The notes under the pieces were generated by a model. It saw nothing but the letters and a program-made list of their open reading frames with translations, was not told the origin of the DNA and made no database searches. A DNA stretch of 64,000 bases from CAVVSD01 sp963757125 (GTDB lineage Bacteria > Actinomycetota > Thermoleophilia > Solirubrobacterales > Solirubrobacteraceae), in contig CAVWQP010000005.1 in assembly GCA_963757125.1 (NCBI GenBank), positions 62,001 to 126,000 on the forward strand. The letters are read 5' to 3'. Every line of letters begins with the position of its first letter. The first letter of the stretch is position 1. A program made the position numbers and the translations under genes. Shown here in pieces: positions 1 through 8,076 of the stretch.

Positions 1-479
1 CGCGGCAGTCGCGGCACGTGTACTGCGCCTGGCAGGGCGTCGCGCCGAAGCGGGTGACGAGCTTCGTGTCCTGCGAGCCGCAGCGCGGGCAGGCGACGCG
101 CAGCTGCGTGAGCGGGCAGCCGATCGCGCGGTCCGACGGCGGCGCGATGCCGTAGTCGCGCAGCTTGCGGCGGCCGTCCTGGCTCATCCACTCGGTCGTC
201 CACGCCGGCTTGAGCTGCAGCACGACCTCGACGTCGGCGAACCCCGCGTCCGCCGCGCAGCCCGCGACCGCGTCGCGGATCGGGTCGATGGCCGGGCAGC
301 CGGAGTACGTCGGCGTGAGCGTGATCGTCAGGCGCCCGGCGTCGTCGGAGACGTCGCGGAGGATCCCGAGGTCCTCGATGGTGAGGACGGGGATCTCCGG
401 GATCCGGCACCTCGGCCACCAGCTCGCGCAGGCGCTCGCCGCGAGTCGAGAGTCGACCGCAATGGCCGCGAGGGCTCAC
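1..479 (-). CDS. paaD: Phenylacetyl-CoA epoxidase subunit PaaD, frameshifted and cut by window edge
   Basis: Accessory subunit of the ring-1,2-phenylacetyl-CoA epoxidase; PaaD is a SufT/MIP18-like protein thought to help metal-centre maturation. Starting at a GTG that overlaps the paaC stop, the frame reads ...RELVAEVPDP and then is lost. One frame over it continues IPVLTIEDLGILRDV, PTYSGCPAIDPI, QLKPAWTTEWMS and a Cys-rich tail (CPRCGS... CRDC) typical of PaaD. The break maps to a doubled C at 397-398 (doubled G on the coding strand); removing one base restores the family motif PDPEIPVLTIEDLG. The last roughly ten residues lie beyond position 1. Last gene of paaABCD. A sequencing insertion is more likely than a real mutation because both halves are well conserved. 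Confidence 0.85.
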   Translation of the reverse strand, partial: MSPRGHCGRLSTRGERLRELVAEVPDPGDPRPHHRGPRDPPRRLRRRRAPDDHAHADVLRLPGHRPDPRRGRGLRGGRGVRRRRGRAAAQAGVDDRVDEPGRPPQAARLRHRAAVGPRDRLPAHAAARRLPALRLAGHEARHPLRRDALPGAVHVPRLP

Positions 480-1225
480 CACGTCGCCCCCGGGTAGGCG
501 CGGTGCGTCGACTGCATGACCGCGAGCAGGTGGCCGAGCGCCTCGGAGTGCTCGCCGCGGCGCCCGCCGGTGGCGGCGTAGTTCGTCTCGGGGATCGCGA
601 GCGTCGCCTCCTCGAGCACCGCCCCGACGTAGTGCTCCCACGCCGGGCGCAGCTCGCGCGCGTCGGCGGCGATCCCCTCCGCGACGAGGCGCTCCGCGAG
701 CGCGTCGTGCTCGAACAGCTCGGTGGCGAGCGGCCACATCCAGTCGACGCCCTCCTGCATGCGGCGGTGGCTCTCCTCCGTGCCGTCGCCGAGGCGCAGC
801 GTCCACTCGCGCGCGTGGTCGCGGTGGTAGGCGACCTCCTTGACCGCCTTCTCGGCGACCCCGGAGATGACCGGGTCGGTCGAGTCGCGCAGCCGGTCGT
901 ACAGCGCGAGCTGATACGTCGAGAACATGAGCTGGCGGGCGATCGTGCGGGCGAAGTCGCCGTTGGGCTGCTCGACGATCAGGGCGTTGAGGAACTCGCG
1001 GTCGCCGCGCAGGTAGGCGAGGTCGTCCTCGTCGCGGCCCTCGCCCTCCAGCTCGCCGGCGCGCGTCAGCAGCTGGCGCGCCTGGCCGAGCAGGTCGAGC
1101 GCGACGTTCGTGAGCGCGAGGTCCTCCTCGAGCTCCGGCGCGCGGGCCGACCACTCGCTCAGGCGCTGCGCGAGCACGAGCGCGTCGTCGCCGAGACGCA
1201 GCGCATACGTGGCCGCGTCGTTCAC
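476..1225 (-). CDS. paaC: Phenylacetyl-CoA epoxidase structural subunit PaaC
   Basis: Non-catalytic ferritin-like partner of PaaA in the phenylacetyl-CoA 1,2-epoxidase, cytoplasmic. The 249-aa product has the family length and motifs: LGDDALVLAQRLSEW near the N-terminus, ALTNVALDLLGQARQLL, DFARTIARQLMFSTYQ, EVAYHRDHAREWTLRLGDGT and a C-terminal LGHLLAVMQSTHRAYPGATW. ATG start overlaps the paaB stop by 4 bp and its stop overlaps the paaD start, so the four subunits are translationally coupled. Confidence 0.96.
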   Translation of the reverse strand: MNDAATYALRLGDDALVLAQRLSEWSARAPELEEDLALTNVALDLLGQARQLLTRAGELEGEGRDEDDLAYLRGDREFLNALIVEQPNGDFARTIARQLMFSTYQLALYDRLRDSTDPVISGVAEKAVKEVAYHRDHAREWTLRLGDGTEESHRRMQEGVDWMWPLATELFEHDALAERLVAEGIAADARELRPAWEHYVGAVLEEATLAIPETNYAATGGRRGEHSEALGHLLAVMQSTHRAYPGATW

Positions 1226-1497
1226 AGGTGCTTCACCTCGTCGGGCACCTCGTAGAACGTGGGATGCCGGTACGGCTTGTCGGCCGCGGGGTCGAAGAAC
1301 GCGTCCTTCTCGTCCGGCGACGACGCGGTGACCTCGCTCGCGGGCACGACCCAGATCGACACGCCCTCCTCGCGGCGGGTGTAGACGTCGCGAGCGTTGC
1401 GCAGCGCCATCCGCGCGTCGGGCGCGTGCAGCGACCCGACGTGCTGGTGCGACAGCCCGCGACGGGAGCGGACGAAGACCTCCCAGAGCTCAGACAC
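1222..1497 (-). CDS. paaB: Phenylacetyl-CoA epoxidase subunit PaaB
   Basis: Small bridging subunit of the epoxidase that links PaaAC heterodimers (family knowledge). The 91-aa protein begins MSELWEVFVRSRRGLSHQHVGSLHAPD and carries NARDVYTRREEGVSIWVVPA, both diagnostic of PaaB. It overlaps paaA by 8 bp upstream and paaC by 4 bp downstream. No anomalies. Confidence 0.96.
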   Translation of the reverse strand: MSELWEVFVRSRRGLSHQHVGSLHAPDARMALRNARDVYTRREEGVSIWVVPASEVTASSPDEKDAFFDPAADKPYRHPTFYEVPDEVKHL

Positions 1498-2425
1498 GGG
1501 TCTCCTCGTGCTTCGCGGCGTAGGCGCGGGCGGCCTCGCGCACCCACTCGCCCTCGTCGTGCGCCGCGCGCCGGTGCGCGATGCGCTCGCGGTTGCACGG
1601 CCCGTTCCCCTTCACGACCTCGAAGAACTCGTCCCACGAGATCTCGCCGAAGTCGTAGTGGCCGCGCTCCTCGTTCCAGCGCAGGTCGGGGTCGGGCAGC
1701 GTGAGGCCCAGCGCCTCGGCCTGGGGCACGCACATGTCGATGAACTTCTGGCGCAGGTCGTCGTTGGAGAAGCGCTTGATCCGCCACGCCATCGAGGCCT
1801 GCGAGTTGGGCGACTGGTCGTCGGGCGGCCCGAACATCTGGATCGACGGCCACCACCAGCGGTCGACGGCGTCCTGGGCCATCGCGTGCTGCTCGGGCGT
1901 GCCGCGCGACAGCGTCCAGAGGATCTCGAAGCCCTGGCGCTGGTGGAAGGACTCCTCCTTGCAGATGCGCACCATGGCCCGCGCGTACGGGCCGTAGGAG
2001 CAGCGCGTCAGCGGGACCTGGTTCGTGATCGCCGCCCCGTCGACGAGCCAGCCGATCGCGCCCATGTCGGCCCACGTGAGCGTCGGGTAGTTGAAGATCG
2101 AGGAGTACTTCTGGCGGCCCGCGATGAGCAGCTCCTCGAGCTCGGCGCGGTCGACGCCGAGCGTCTCCGCTGCGGAGTAGAGGTACAGGCCGTGGCCGGC
2201 CTCGTCCTGGACCTTCGCCATGAGGATCGCCTTGCGGCGCAGCGACGGGGCGCGGGTGATCCAGTTGCCCTCGGGCTGCATCCCGATGATCTCGGAGTGC
2301 GCGTGCTGCGCGATCTGCCGGATGAGCGTCTTGCGGTACGGATCGGGCATCCAGTCGCGTGGCTCGACGCGACCGTCCTCCTCAACCAGGCGCTCGAACA
2401 CGGCTTCGGGCTCGTCGCACAGCAT
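1490..2425 (-). CDS. paaA: Phenylacetyl-CoA epoxidase catalytic subunit PaaA
   Basis: Di-iron oxygenase subunit that epoxidises phenylacetyl-CoA with O2. The 311-aa protein shows the ferritin-like di-iron ligands: a Glu in QHAHSEIIGMQPEGNW (about residue 45), DEAGH (Glu 75, His 78) and a second ExxH in KEESFHQRQGFEIL. First gene of the leftward paaABCD operon; its ATG lies 46 bp from the operator palindrome at 2471-2488, divergent from the paaI-like gene. Likely repressed by the TetR protein at 2873-3427 and induced by phenylacetyl-CoA; that is inference from layout and known PaaR systems. Confidence 0.97.
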   Translation of the reverse strand: MLCDEPEAVFERLVEEDGRVEPRDWMPDPYRKTLIRQIAQHAHSEIIGMQPEGNWITRAPSLRRKAILMAKVQDEAGHGLYLYSAAETLGVDRAELEELLIAGRQKYSSIFNYPTLTWADMGAIGWLVDGAAITNQVPLTRCSYGPYARAMVRICKEESFHQRQGFEILWTLSRGTPEQHAMAQDAVDRWWWPSIQMFGPPDDQSPNSQASMAWRIKRFSNDDLRQKFIDMCVPQAEALGLTLPDPDLRWNEERGHYDFGEISWDEFFEVVKGNGPCNRERIAHRRAAHDEGEWVREAARAYAAKHEETRV

Positions 2426-2470
2426 CTCCGGGCCTCCCCCAGGACGTTCGACGCGGTCACGGTACCACGC

Positions 2471-2488
2471 CTACCGACCGATCGGTAG
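2471..2488. promoter_or_regulatory. Perfect inverted repeat, probable PaaR/TetR operator
   Basis: CTACCGACCGATCGGTAG has two 7-bp arms (CTACCGA / TCGGTAG) around 4 bp. It sits between the divergent paaA (start 2425) and thioesterase (start 2500) genes, ending 12 bp before the latter's ATG, so a bound protein would block that promoter and probably paaA's. The ACCGACCG...CGGT pattern resembles published PaaR-type TetR sites; the nearby TetR gene is the natural ligand. Confidence 0.7.
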
Positions 2489-2499
2489 TCTCTCGTCTC

Positions 2500-2876
2500 A
2501 TGTGGGAGAGCGACCACGCCGCGCAGGCCGCCGGCGCGCAGATCGTCGAGTCCGGCCCAGGCCACGCGCTCGTCCGCCTGACCGTCCGCGAGGACATGGT
2601 CAACGGCCACGCGATCGCGCACGGCGGCTACCTGTTCATGGTCGCCGACATCGCGTTCGGCTACGCGTGCAACGGCTACGGCCCCGCGACGGTGGCGCGG
2701 TCCGGGCACATCGAGTTCCTCGCGCCGGCCCACGAGGGCGACGTGCTCGAGGCCACCGCGACCGAGCGCGCCCGCGACGGCCGCAACGGGATCTACGACG
2801 TGACCGTGCGCGCGGCCGTCCGACGACACGCCGGATCGCGGAGTTCCGCGGGCACAGCCGGACGCTGCGCACATGA
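2500..2876 (+). CDS. paaI: PaaI-like hotdog thioesterase, frameshifted
   Basis: Acyl-CoA thioesterase thought to rescue CoA from dead-end intermediates of the phenylacetate route. From the ATG, the product reads through the hotdog motif NGHAIAHGGYLFMVADIAFGYA and GHIEFLAPAHEGDVLEA to GIYDVTVRAA, then loses frame. The missing end, RIAEFRGHSRTLRT, is found in another frame and its TGA overlaps the downstream TetR ATG by the usual 4 bp. Deleting one C at 2820-2821 and one at 2831-2832 gives VRAAVDDTRIAEFRGHS, a perfect family C-terminus of about 124 aa. Probably two insertion errors. Confidence 0.85.
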
Positions 2877-3427
2877 GCACGAAGGAGCGCCTGTCCCTGG
2901 AGGCGGCGCGGATGTTCTCCGCCCGCGGCTACCACGGCACGTCGATCGGCGACCTCGCCGGCGCGCTGGGCATCCAGAAGGCGTCGGTGTACTCCCACAT
3001 CTCCGGCAAGCACGACCTGCTGGCCGAGGCGGCGCTCGCCGGCGCCGTGGCGTTCCACGCCGCGCAGGACGCGGTGCCCGCCGACGTCGCACCGGCCGAG
3101 CGGATCCGCCTCGCGCTCGCCGCGCACCTCGCCGTCGTGAGCGAGCAGCTCGACGTCGCGGGCGTGTGGCTGCAGGAGTGGCGCTACCTCGAGGGCGACC
3201 CGCGCAAGGAGTTCCTGCGCGAGCGCCACCGCTACGAGGAGCGCATCCGCGCGCTGTTCGCGGACGCGTCCGCCGGGGGCGAGCTGCGCGGCGACCTCGA
3301 CGCCGTCCGCGCCGCCCTGACCTTCCTGTCGCTCGGCAACTGGGCCTACGAGTGGCTCACGCCCGAGCACGACGTCGCCGGCGAGGCCGACGCGCTCGCC
3401 ACCCTCATGCTGGACGGCATGCGATGA
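2873..3427 (+). CDS. TetR-family regulator, probable phenylacetate repressor
   Basis: 184-aa DNA-binding protein. The N-terminal TetR helix-turn-helix spans about residues 6-50 (AARMFSARGYHGTSIGDLAGALGIQKASVYSHISGK), followed by a helical ligand domain containing GVWLQEWRYLEGDPRKEFL, as in TetR proteins that sense CoA thioesters. It overlaps the thioesterase upstream and the PaaG-like gene downstream by ATGA, placing it inside the paa unit. It is the obvious candidate to bind the palindrome at 2471-2488; the exact inducer is inferred. Confidence 0.85.
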   Translation: MSTKERLSLEAARMFSARGYHGTSIGDLAGALGIQKASVYSHISGKHDLLAEAALAGAVAFHAAQDAVPADVAPAERIRLALAAHLAVVSEQLDVAGVWLQEWRYLEGDPRKEFLRERHRYEERIRALFADASAGGELRGDLDAVRAALTFLSLGNWAYEWLTPEHDVAGEADALATLMLDGMR

Positions 3428-4185
3428 GCGCCACGCTCCGGGTGGACCGCCGCGGCGACGTCCTCGAGCTGACGCTGCATCGCCCCGAGGCGCTCAACGC
3501 CTTCACCGTCGAGATGAACGAGGCGCTGTCGGAGGCGCTGCGCGAGGCCGCAGATCCCGCGATCCGGGCGGTCATCATCACGGGCGCCGGGCGGGCGTTC
3601 TGCGGCGGGCAGGACCTCGAGGAGGCGACCGCGCCCGAGTCCAAGGGGCCGAGCCACAGGCTCGGGACGTACTACAACCCCAACCTGCTCGCCCTGCGTG
3701 CGCTCGACAAGCCGGTGATCGCCGCCGTCAACGGCGCCGCGGCGGGCGCCGGGATGGGACTCGCGCTCGCGTGCGACGTGCGCCTCCTGGCCGAGGGCGC
3801 GACCTTCGTCCCCGCGTTCTCGGCGATCGGGCTCGTCCCGGACTCGGGCACGTCGTGGTTCACCGTGGCGCTGCTGGGCTACGCGAGGGCGTTCTCATGG
3901 CTGACGTCGGGGCGGCGGATGGGAGCCGACGAGGCCCTCGCGCTCGGACTCGCCGACGAGATCGTCCCCGTCGAGGAGCTCCTCGACCGGGCGCGTGCGC
4001 GAGCGGAGGCGCTCGCGGCGACCCCCGGCCGGTCCCTCGAGCTGACCAAGTTCCTGCTGCAGTCCGCCGGTGCCTCCACGCTCACCGCGCAGCTCGACCT
4101 CGAGCGCGAGCTGCAGCAGGCCGCCAGCGAGGACCCTGCGTACCGCGAGCGCGTCGCGGCGTTTCTGGCTCGGCGCGGCACGTAG
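3424..4185 (+). CDS. paaG: Enoyl-CoA hydratase/isomerase, PaaG-like
   Basis: Crotonase-fold enzyme of 254 aa (actual start 3424). FCGGQDLEE (about residue 60) and NGAAAGAGMGLALACDVRL supply the two oxyanion-hole peptides; GLVPDSGTSW carries the conserved catalytic-region Asp seen in PaaG, which isomerises ring-1,2-epoxyphenylacetyl-CoA to the oxepin. Position at the end of the paaI-tetR unit supports that role over a generic beta-oxidation hydratase. ATG overlaps the TetR stop by 4 bp. Confidence 0.85.
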   Translation: MSATLRVDRRGDVLELTLHRPEALNAFTVEMNEALSEALREAADPAIRAVIITGAGRAFCGGQDLEEATAPESKGPSHRLGTYYNPNLLALRALDKPVIAAVNGAAAGAGMGLALACDVRLLAEGATFVPAFSAIGLVPDSGTSWFTVALLGYARAFSWLTSGRRMGADEALALGLADEIVPVEELLDRARARAEALAATPGRSLELTKFLLQSAGASTLTAQLDLERELQQAASEDPAYRERVAAFLARRGT

Positions 4186-4226
4186 ACGCTCGCCATCCCC
4201 TCGTCTGGTCATAGGATGGCCATTGG

Positions 4227-4622
4227 ATGCCCGACGTCGAGAAGACGGAGAAGATCACCATCAACATCGGCCTCGTGGACCTCGGGGAGATCGACCTGCT
4301 GGTCGACGAGGGGTTCTTCACCAACCGCACGGACTTCATCCGCACCGCGATCCGGCGTCAGCTGGCGACGCGGGCGGACGCCGTCGAGCGCACCGTCGCC
4401 CGCCGCGAGCTCGTGCTCGGCAGCGAGCGCCTGTCGCGCGCCGACCTCGAGGCGCTGCGCGACGCGGGGCAGACGATCGAGCTGCGCGTCCTCGGCCTCG
4501 CGACCATCGACGACGACGTCACGCCCGAGCTCGCGGCCGCGACGATCGCGTCGGTCGAGGTGCTCGGCGCCTTCCGGGCACCCCGGGCGGTGAAGGCGGC
4601 GCTCGCGTCCCGCACGCGATGA
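4227..4622 (+). CDS. Ribbon-helix-helix transcriptional regulator
   Basis: 131-aa protein. Residues 8-55 look like a CopG/Arc ribbon-helix-helix: a beta strand (EKITINIGLVDLGEIDLLV) followed by helices ending FFTNRTDFIRTAIRRQL. The remaining 75 residues are acidic/hydrophobic with no recognised domain. It overlaps the esterase gene at 4619 by ATGA, so it probably controls that gene and itself. Target site not identified. Confidence 0.8.
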   Translation: MPDVEKTEKITINIGLVDLGEIDLLVDEGFFTNRTDFIRTAIRRQLATRADAVERTVARRELVLGSERLSRADLEALRDAGQTIELRVLGLATIDDDVTPELAAATIASVEVLGAFRAPRAVKAALASRTR

Positions 4623-5485
4623 CCCGCCAGTCTCTGCTGCAGGGCGGCGTCGGCGGCGCGCCGGCGGCCGATGCGTCGTCCCGCGATCTCTCCGCCGCAC
4701 GCCGTCACCAGGTCTTCGTGCCCCCAGGATTGGGCACCGAGCCCGCACCCCTGCTCGTCATGCTCCACGGCGGCACGCAGTCGGCAGCGGACTTCGCCGC
4801 GGGGACGCGGATGAACGAGCTCGCCGAACGCCACGGCTTCCTCGTCGTCTACCCCGAGCAGTCGCGCGAGGCCAACCAGGGCGGCTACTGGAACTGGTTC
4901 TCCCCCGCCGACCAGGCACCGGACGCAGGTGAGCCGGCGATCATCGCGGCGATCACGCACGCGGTCATGGGCGACGTCGCGGTCGACCCGTCGCGCGTGT
5001 ACGTCGCCGGCCTGTCCGCGGGCGGCGCGATGGCGGCGGTCATGGCCGCGACCCACCCTGAGCTCTACGCCGCGGTGGCGGTCCACTCGGGCCTGGGCTA
5101 TCGGGCCGCGCGCGATGTGGGCTCGGCGTTCGGCGCGATGCGCAGCGGCGGCTCCCCCGAGCCGATCGGGACGGTCCCGCTGCTCGTGATCCACGGCGAC
5201 GCGGACACCGTGGTCGCGCCCGTCAACGCGGAGCAGCTCATCGCCTCGCGCCTGGCCGCCGGCGACGTCACCGAGCACGGCCGTCCGAGCCGGCGCGACG
5301 GGGTGACGCGCACCGAGCACCGCACGGCGGACGGCAGGCTCGCGGCGGTGTCGCTCATCGTGCGCGACGGCGGCCACGCCTGGTTCGGCGGCAGCCCAGC
5401 GGGCTCCTACACCGACCCCGGCGGACCCGACTCCTCCACCGAGATCGTCACGTTCCTGTCGCAACACCGACTACACAACCGCTAG
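4619..5485 (+). CDS. PHB depolymerase-family (LpqC-like) esterase
   Basis: Alpha/beta hydrolase of 288 aa: LLVMLHGGTQSAADFAAGTRMNELA (oxyanion strand), catalytic Ser in GLSAGGAMAA (about residue 130), an Asp in HGDADTVVAPVNAEQL and the His in VRDGGHAWFGGS. These match the esterase PHB-depolymerase family, which acts on polyhydroxyalkanoates or other polyesters. The N-terminus lacks a convincing signal peptide, so an intracellular enzyme is likely. Coupled to the ribbon-helix-helix gene. True substrate cannot be read from sequence. Confidence 0.85.
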   Translation: MTRQSLLQGGVGGAPAADASSRDLSAARRHQVFVPPGLGTEPAPLLVMLHGGTQSAADFAAGTRMNELAERHGFLVVYPEQSREANQGGYWNWFSPADQAPDAGEPAIIAAITHAVMGDVAVDPSRVYVAGLSAGGAMAAVMAATHPELYAAVAVHSGLGYRAARDVGSAFGAMRSGGSPEPIGTVPLLVIHGDADTVVAPVNAEQLIASRLAAGDVTEHGRPSRRDGVTRTEHRTADGRLAAVSLIVRDGGHAWFGGSPAGSYTDPGGPDSSTEIVTFLSQHRLHNR

Positions 5486-5533
5486 CTACGATCCGCGCCG
5501 GCGCCCGTCCCTGGGCGTGGGAGGACGGTCCGG

Positions 5534-6502
5534 TTGGGTCTGGTCATCGACACGTCGACGGTCGCACCACACGAGCGCACGGAGCTGTGGTCGGCCACGA
5601 CGTCCGCCCTCTTCTTCCCGTCCGAGCTGACGTTCGACGCCGCCGTCTCCTACGCGGGGTGGATGGCGCAGTACACGCTCGGCCCCCTGGATCTGTTCCG
5701 CGTCCGGGGGCACGGGCCGCTGACCCTCGACCGGACCCGGCGCGGCATCGTCTGCGCCGATCCCGAGTTCTTCGCGGTGTCGACCCTCCTGCGCGGCCGG
5801 CTGCGGGCGCGTCAGGAGGACCGGACCAGCCACGTCGGGCCCGGGGTCATGTCGGTGTACGACTCCTCGCTGCCGTTCCGGCTGCGTGCCGACGAGCCGT
5901 TCGACCAGCTCGTCGTGACGGTCCCCAAGGCGCTCCTCGGCCCCCAGGCGAATCGCATCGCGCACCACAGCGCCGACCCCATCCCCCTCGACACCGCCGA
6001 CCGGCGGCTCACCGCGTCGCTCATCCAGGCGCTCGTCGGCGAGCTCGAGCACGGCGGGGTCGGCGGTGGCGAGCAGGACCTCGCCGACGCGCTGCTCGCG
6101 CTCCTCCGCGGCCTCTACGCCCCCGCCGTGCGCCCGGCGGCGCGCGAGAGCCTCCCGGCCGCCCACCTACGCGCCATCAAGGCCTACATCGACGAGCACC
6201 TCGGCGACCCGACGCTCGGACCGGAGTCGATCGCGCGCTCGCAGTTCATCTCGACGCGCTACCTGCACGCGCTGTTCGAGCCGGAGGGCGTGACGGTCTC
6301 ACGGTGGGTGCGGGCCCGGCGGCTCGAGCGTGCCCGGCACGACCTGCAGGACCCCGCGCTCGCGGCCGTGCCGATCAGCGCCATCGCGGCGCGCTGGGGG
6401 TTCGCGAGCCCCTCGCGCTTCAGCCATGCGGTGCGCGCGGATCTCGGCTGCTCGCCGAGCGAGCTGCGAGCGGGGGCCGCTCGTCGACTGCCACCGTGGT
6501 GA
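5534..6502 (+). CDS. AraC-family transcriptional regulator
   Basis: 322 aa from a TTG start. N-terminal AraC-binding-like domain (about 20-180) of the type found with aromatic or alkane catabolic genes, then two C-terminal helix-turn-helix units: IARSQFISTRYLHALFEPEGVTVSRWVRARRLE and ISAIAARWGFASPSRFSHAVRADLG, the AraC signature. No clear partner gene: it follows the esterase by 48 bp and its 3' end overlaps the convergent gpgS gene by 83 bp. Confidence 0.9.
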   Translation: MGLVIDTSTVAPHERTELWSATTSALFFPSELTFDAAVSYAGWMAQYTLGPLDLFRVRGHGPLTLDRTRRGIVCADPEFFAVSTLLRGRLRARQEDRTSHVGPGVMSVYDSSLPFRLRADEPFDQLVVTVPKALLGPQANRIAHHSADPIPLDTADRRLTASLIQALVGELEHGGVGGGEQDLADALLALLRGLYAPAVRPAARESLPAAHLRAIKAYIDEHLGDPTLGPESIARSQFISTRYLHALFEPEGVTVSRWVRARRLERARHDLQDPALAAVPISAIAARWGFASPSRFSHAVRADLGCSPSELRAGAARRLPPW

Positions 6503-7412
6503 CGTCGGTCCCCGTGCCGCTCGGCAACACGTAGGGCCCTGGGACCACGTCGACGCCGAGCCGGCGCTCGGCGGCGACGAGCACCGAGTACGCCATCGGC
6601 CCCAGCTCGCGCAGCGTCTGGTGGCGGTTGCGCCGCTCGCCGAGATCGACCTGGCCCATCGCGTCGAGCCCGACCTCGCGCAGCGCGTCGATGAGCATCG
6701 CGATCTCCACGCCGTAGCCGACCGGGAAGCTCAGGCGCTCCAGCAGCCAGCGGCGGGCGGCGATCTCCCCCGCCAGCGGCTGGGCGAAGCCGGCCAGCTC
6801 CGGCACGCGGAGGTTCAGCAGCGGGCGGGCCATGAGCTCGGTCACGCGGCCGCCGCCGTGCGGGATCGGCTCCCCGTGCTCGGGGCGGAAGGGCCGGTGG
6901 TAGGCGCCCTTCACGAGCGCGAGGTCGTCGTGGCAGATCAGCGGGCCGATGGCGCCGCGCGCGAAGGACGCGTCGACGTCGCTGGAGTCCGCGTCGATGA
7001 AGACGACGATCTCCCCGGTCGTCGCGGCGAGGCCGCGCCACATCGCGTCGCCCTTGCCGCGCGCCGGGCCGTGCTCGGGCAGGAGCGCGTCCTCCTGCGC
7101 GACGTCGGCGCCGAGCGCCAGCGCCAGGTCAGCGGTCCCGTCGTCGGACGCGGCGTCGACGACGAGGACCTCGTCGACGACCCCGGCGCCGCGCAGGGTC
7201 AGGACGTGGTCGAGGATCGGGCCGATCGTCCGCGCGCACTCCTTGGCGGGGAGGATCACGGACACCGACTCGCGCTTGCACTCCAGCAGCCGCTCGAGGG
7301 TGAACTCGGCCGCGCTGTACGTGCGGCGCTCGAGCCAGCGGTCCAGGGCGAGGTCGGCGGCGAGCCCGCGCGGCGCGCGGCCCTGCAGGCGCGGCGCCGT
7401 GCTGACCCGCAC
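6420..7412 (-). CDS. gpgS: Glucosyl-3-phosphoglycerate synthase (fused in frame to upstream GT2)
   Basis: GT81/GT2-fold enzyme that transfers glucose from NDP-glucose to 3-phosphoglycerate, the first step to glucosylglycerate and methylglucose lipopolysaccharides. Diagnostic stretches: VSVILPAKECARTIG, VDAASDDGTADLA, GPARGKGDAMWRGL, the DxD-type VVFIDADSSDVD, GGGRVTELMARPLL, GYGVEIAMLIDAL and LGERRNRHQTLRELGPMAY. The GTG at 7412 is only a formal start: after correcting the upstream frameshift there is no stop between this domain and the glycosyltransferase before it. Its C-terminus overlaps the AraC gene. Confidence 0.9.
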   Translation of the reverse strand: MRVSTAPRLQGRAPRGLAADLALDRWLERRTYSAAEFTLERLLECKRESVSVILPAKECARTIGPILDHVLTLRGAGVVDEVLVVDAASDDGTADLALALGADVAQEDALLPEHGPARGKGDAMWRGLAATTGEIVVFIDADSSDVDASFARGAIGPLICHDDLALVKGAYHRPFRPEHGEPIPHGGGRVTELMARPLLNLRVPELAGFAQPLAGEIAARRWLLERLSFPVGYGVEIAMLIDALREVGLDAMGQVDLGERRNRHQTLRELGPMAYSVLVAAERRLGVDVVPGPYVLPSGTGTDVTTVAVDERPPLAARSASSRDPRAPHG

Positions 7413-8076
7413 CGCGGCGGGCCGCTCGACGCCGAACCCCGCCGCGATCAGCCTGCCGCTCGAGCGCCTCGTCCTCCAGCGCGGCGAGCGGCTCGATGCC
7501 GCCGATGGTCACGTAGGCCTCCGCGGTCACGCTCATCGACGCGCCGCTGAAGTGGTGGTGCTCCGCGTCCGGGTCGCGCACGAGGATCGCCGCCATCCGG
7601 CGCTGCGCGCGCACGAGCCGCCGGCGCACGAGGTCGTCCTCGAGCTCGCCGGCGAGGTCGATCGCGCCGCCGATCGCGTCCGCGCCGTCGGCGACGAGGT
7701 CGAGCTGCGTGCGCAGCCAGTCGGGCGCGACGACGCTGTCGGCGTCCGTCGAGGCGATGAGGCCGCGGCCGCGACCGGCCGCGAGCAGCGTGCCGGCGGC
7801 GAGGTCCATGCCGAGCTTGCGCGCGACGCCGACGCCCTCGCCCCTGCCCCGCAGCGGGCGCAGGCGCAGCCACGGATGCTCGGCGACGGCCTCCGCCGCC
7901 ACCTGCTCCGTCGCGTCGGTGCACGCGTCGAGCACGAGCAGGACCTCGTAGGCGGCCGGATCGACCCCGGTCTGCGTCGCGAGCGCCGCGAGGCAGGCGG
8001 CGATCGTCTCCTGCTCGTCGCGCGCGGGCACGACGATGCAGGCCTCGAGCGGCACGAAGCCGACCGTCGCGGTCAC
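7413..8076 (-). CDS. Family-2 glycosyltransferase, frameshifted, runs into GpgS
   Basis: GTG start overlaps the FAD-reductase stop (GTGA). GT-A fold: ACIVVPARDEQETIAACLAAL, EVLLVLDACTDATEQVA, LIASTDADSVVAPDWL (DxD), HHHFSGASMSVTAEAYVTIGG and ALEDEALER. The frame is lost at a doubled C at 7452-7453 (extra G on the coding strand); removing it gives ALERQLIAAGFGVERP and then RVSTAPRLQGRAPRGLA, a normal end for this kind of transferase, continuing without a stop into GpgS. Acceptor unknown; the company of NodB- and NodS-like genes suggests an amino-sugar or lipid-linked glycan. Confidence 0.75.
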
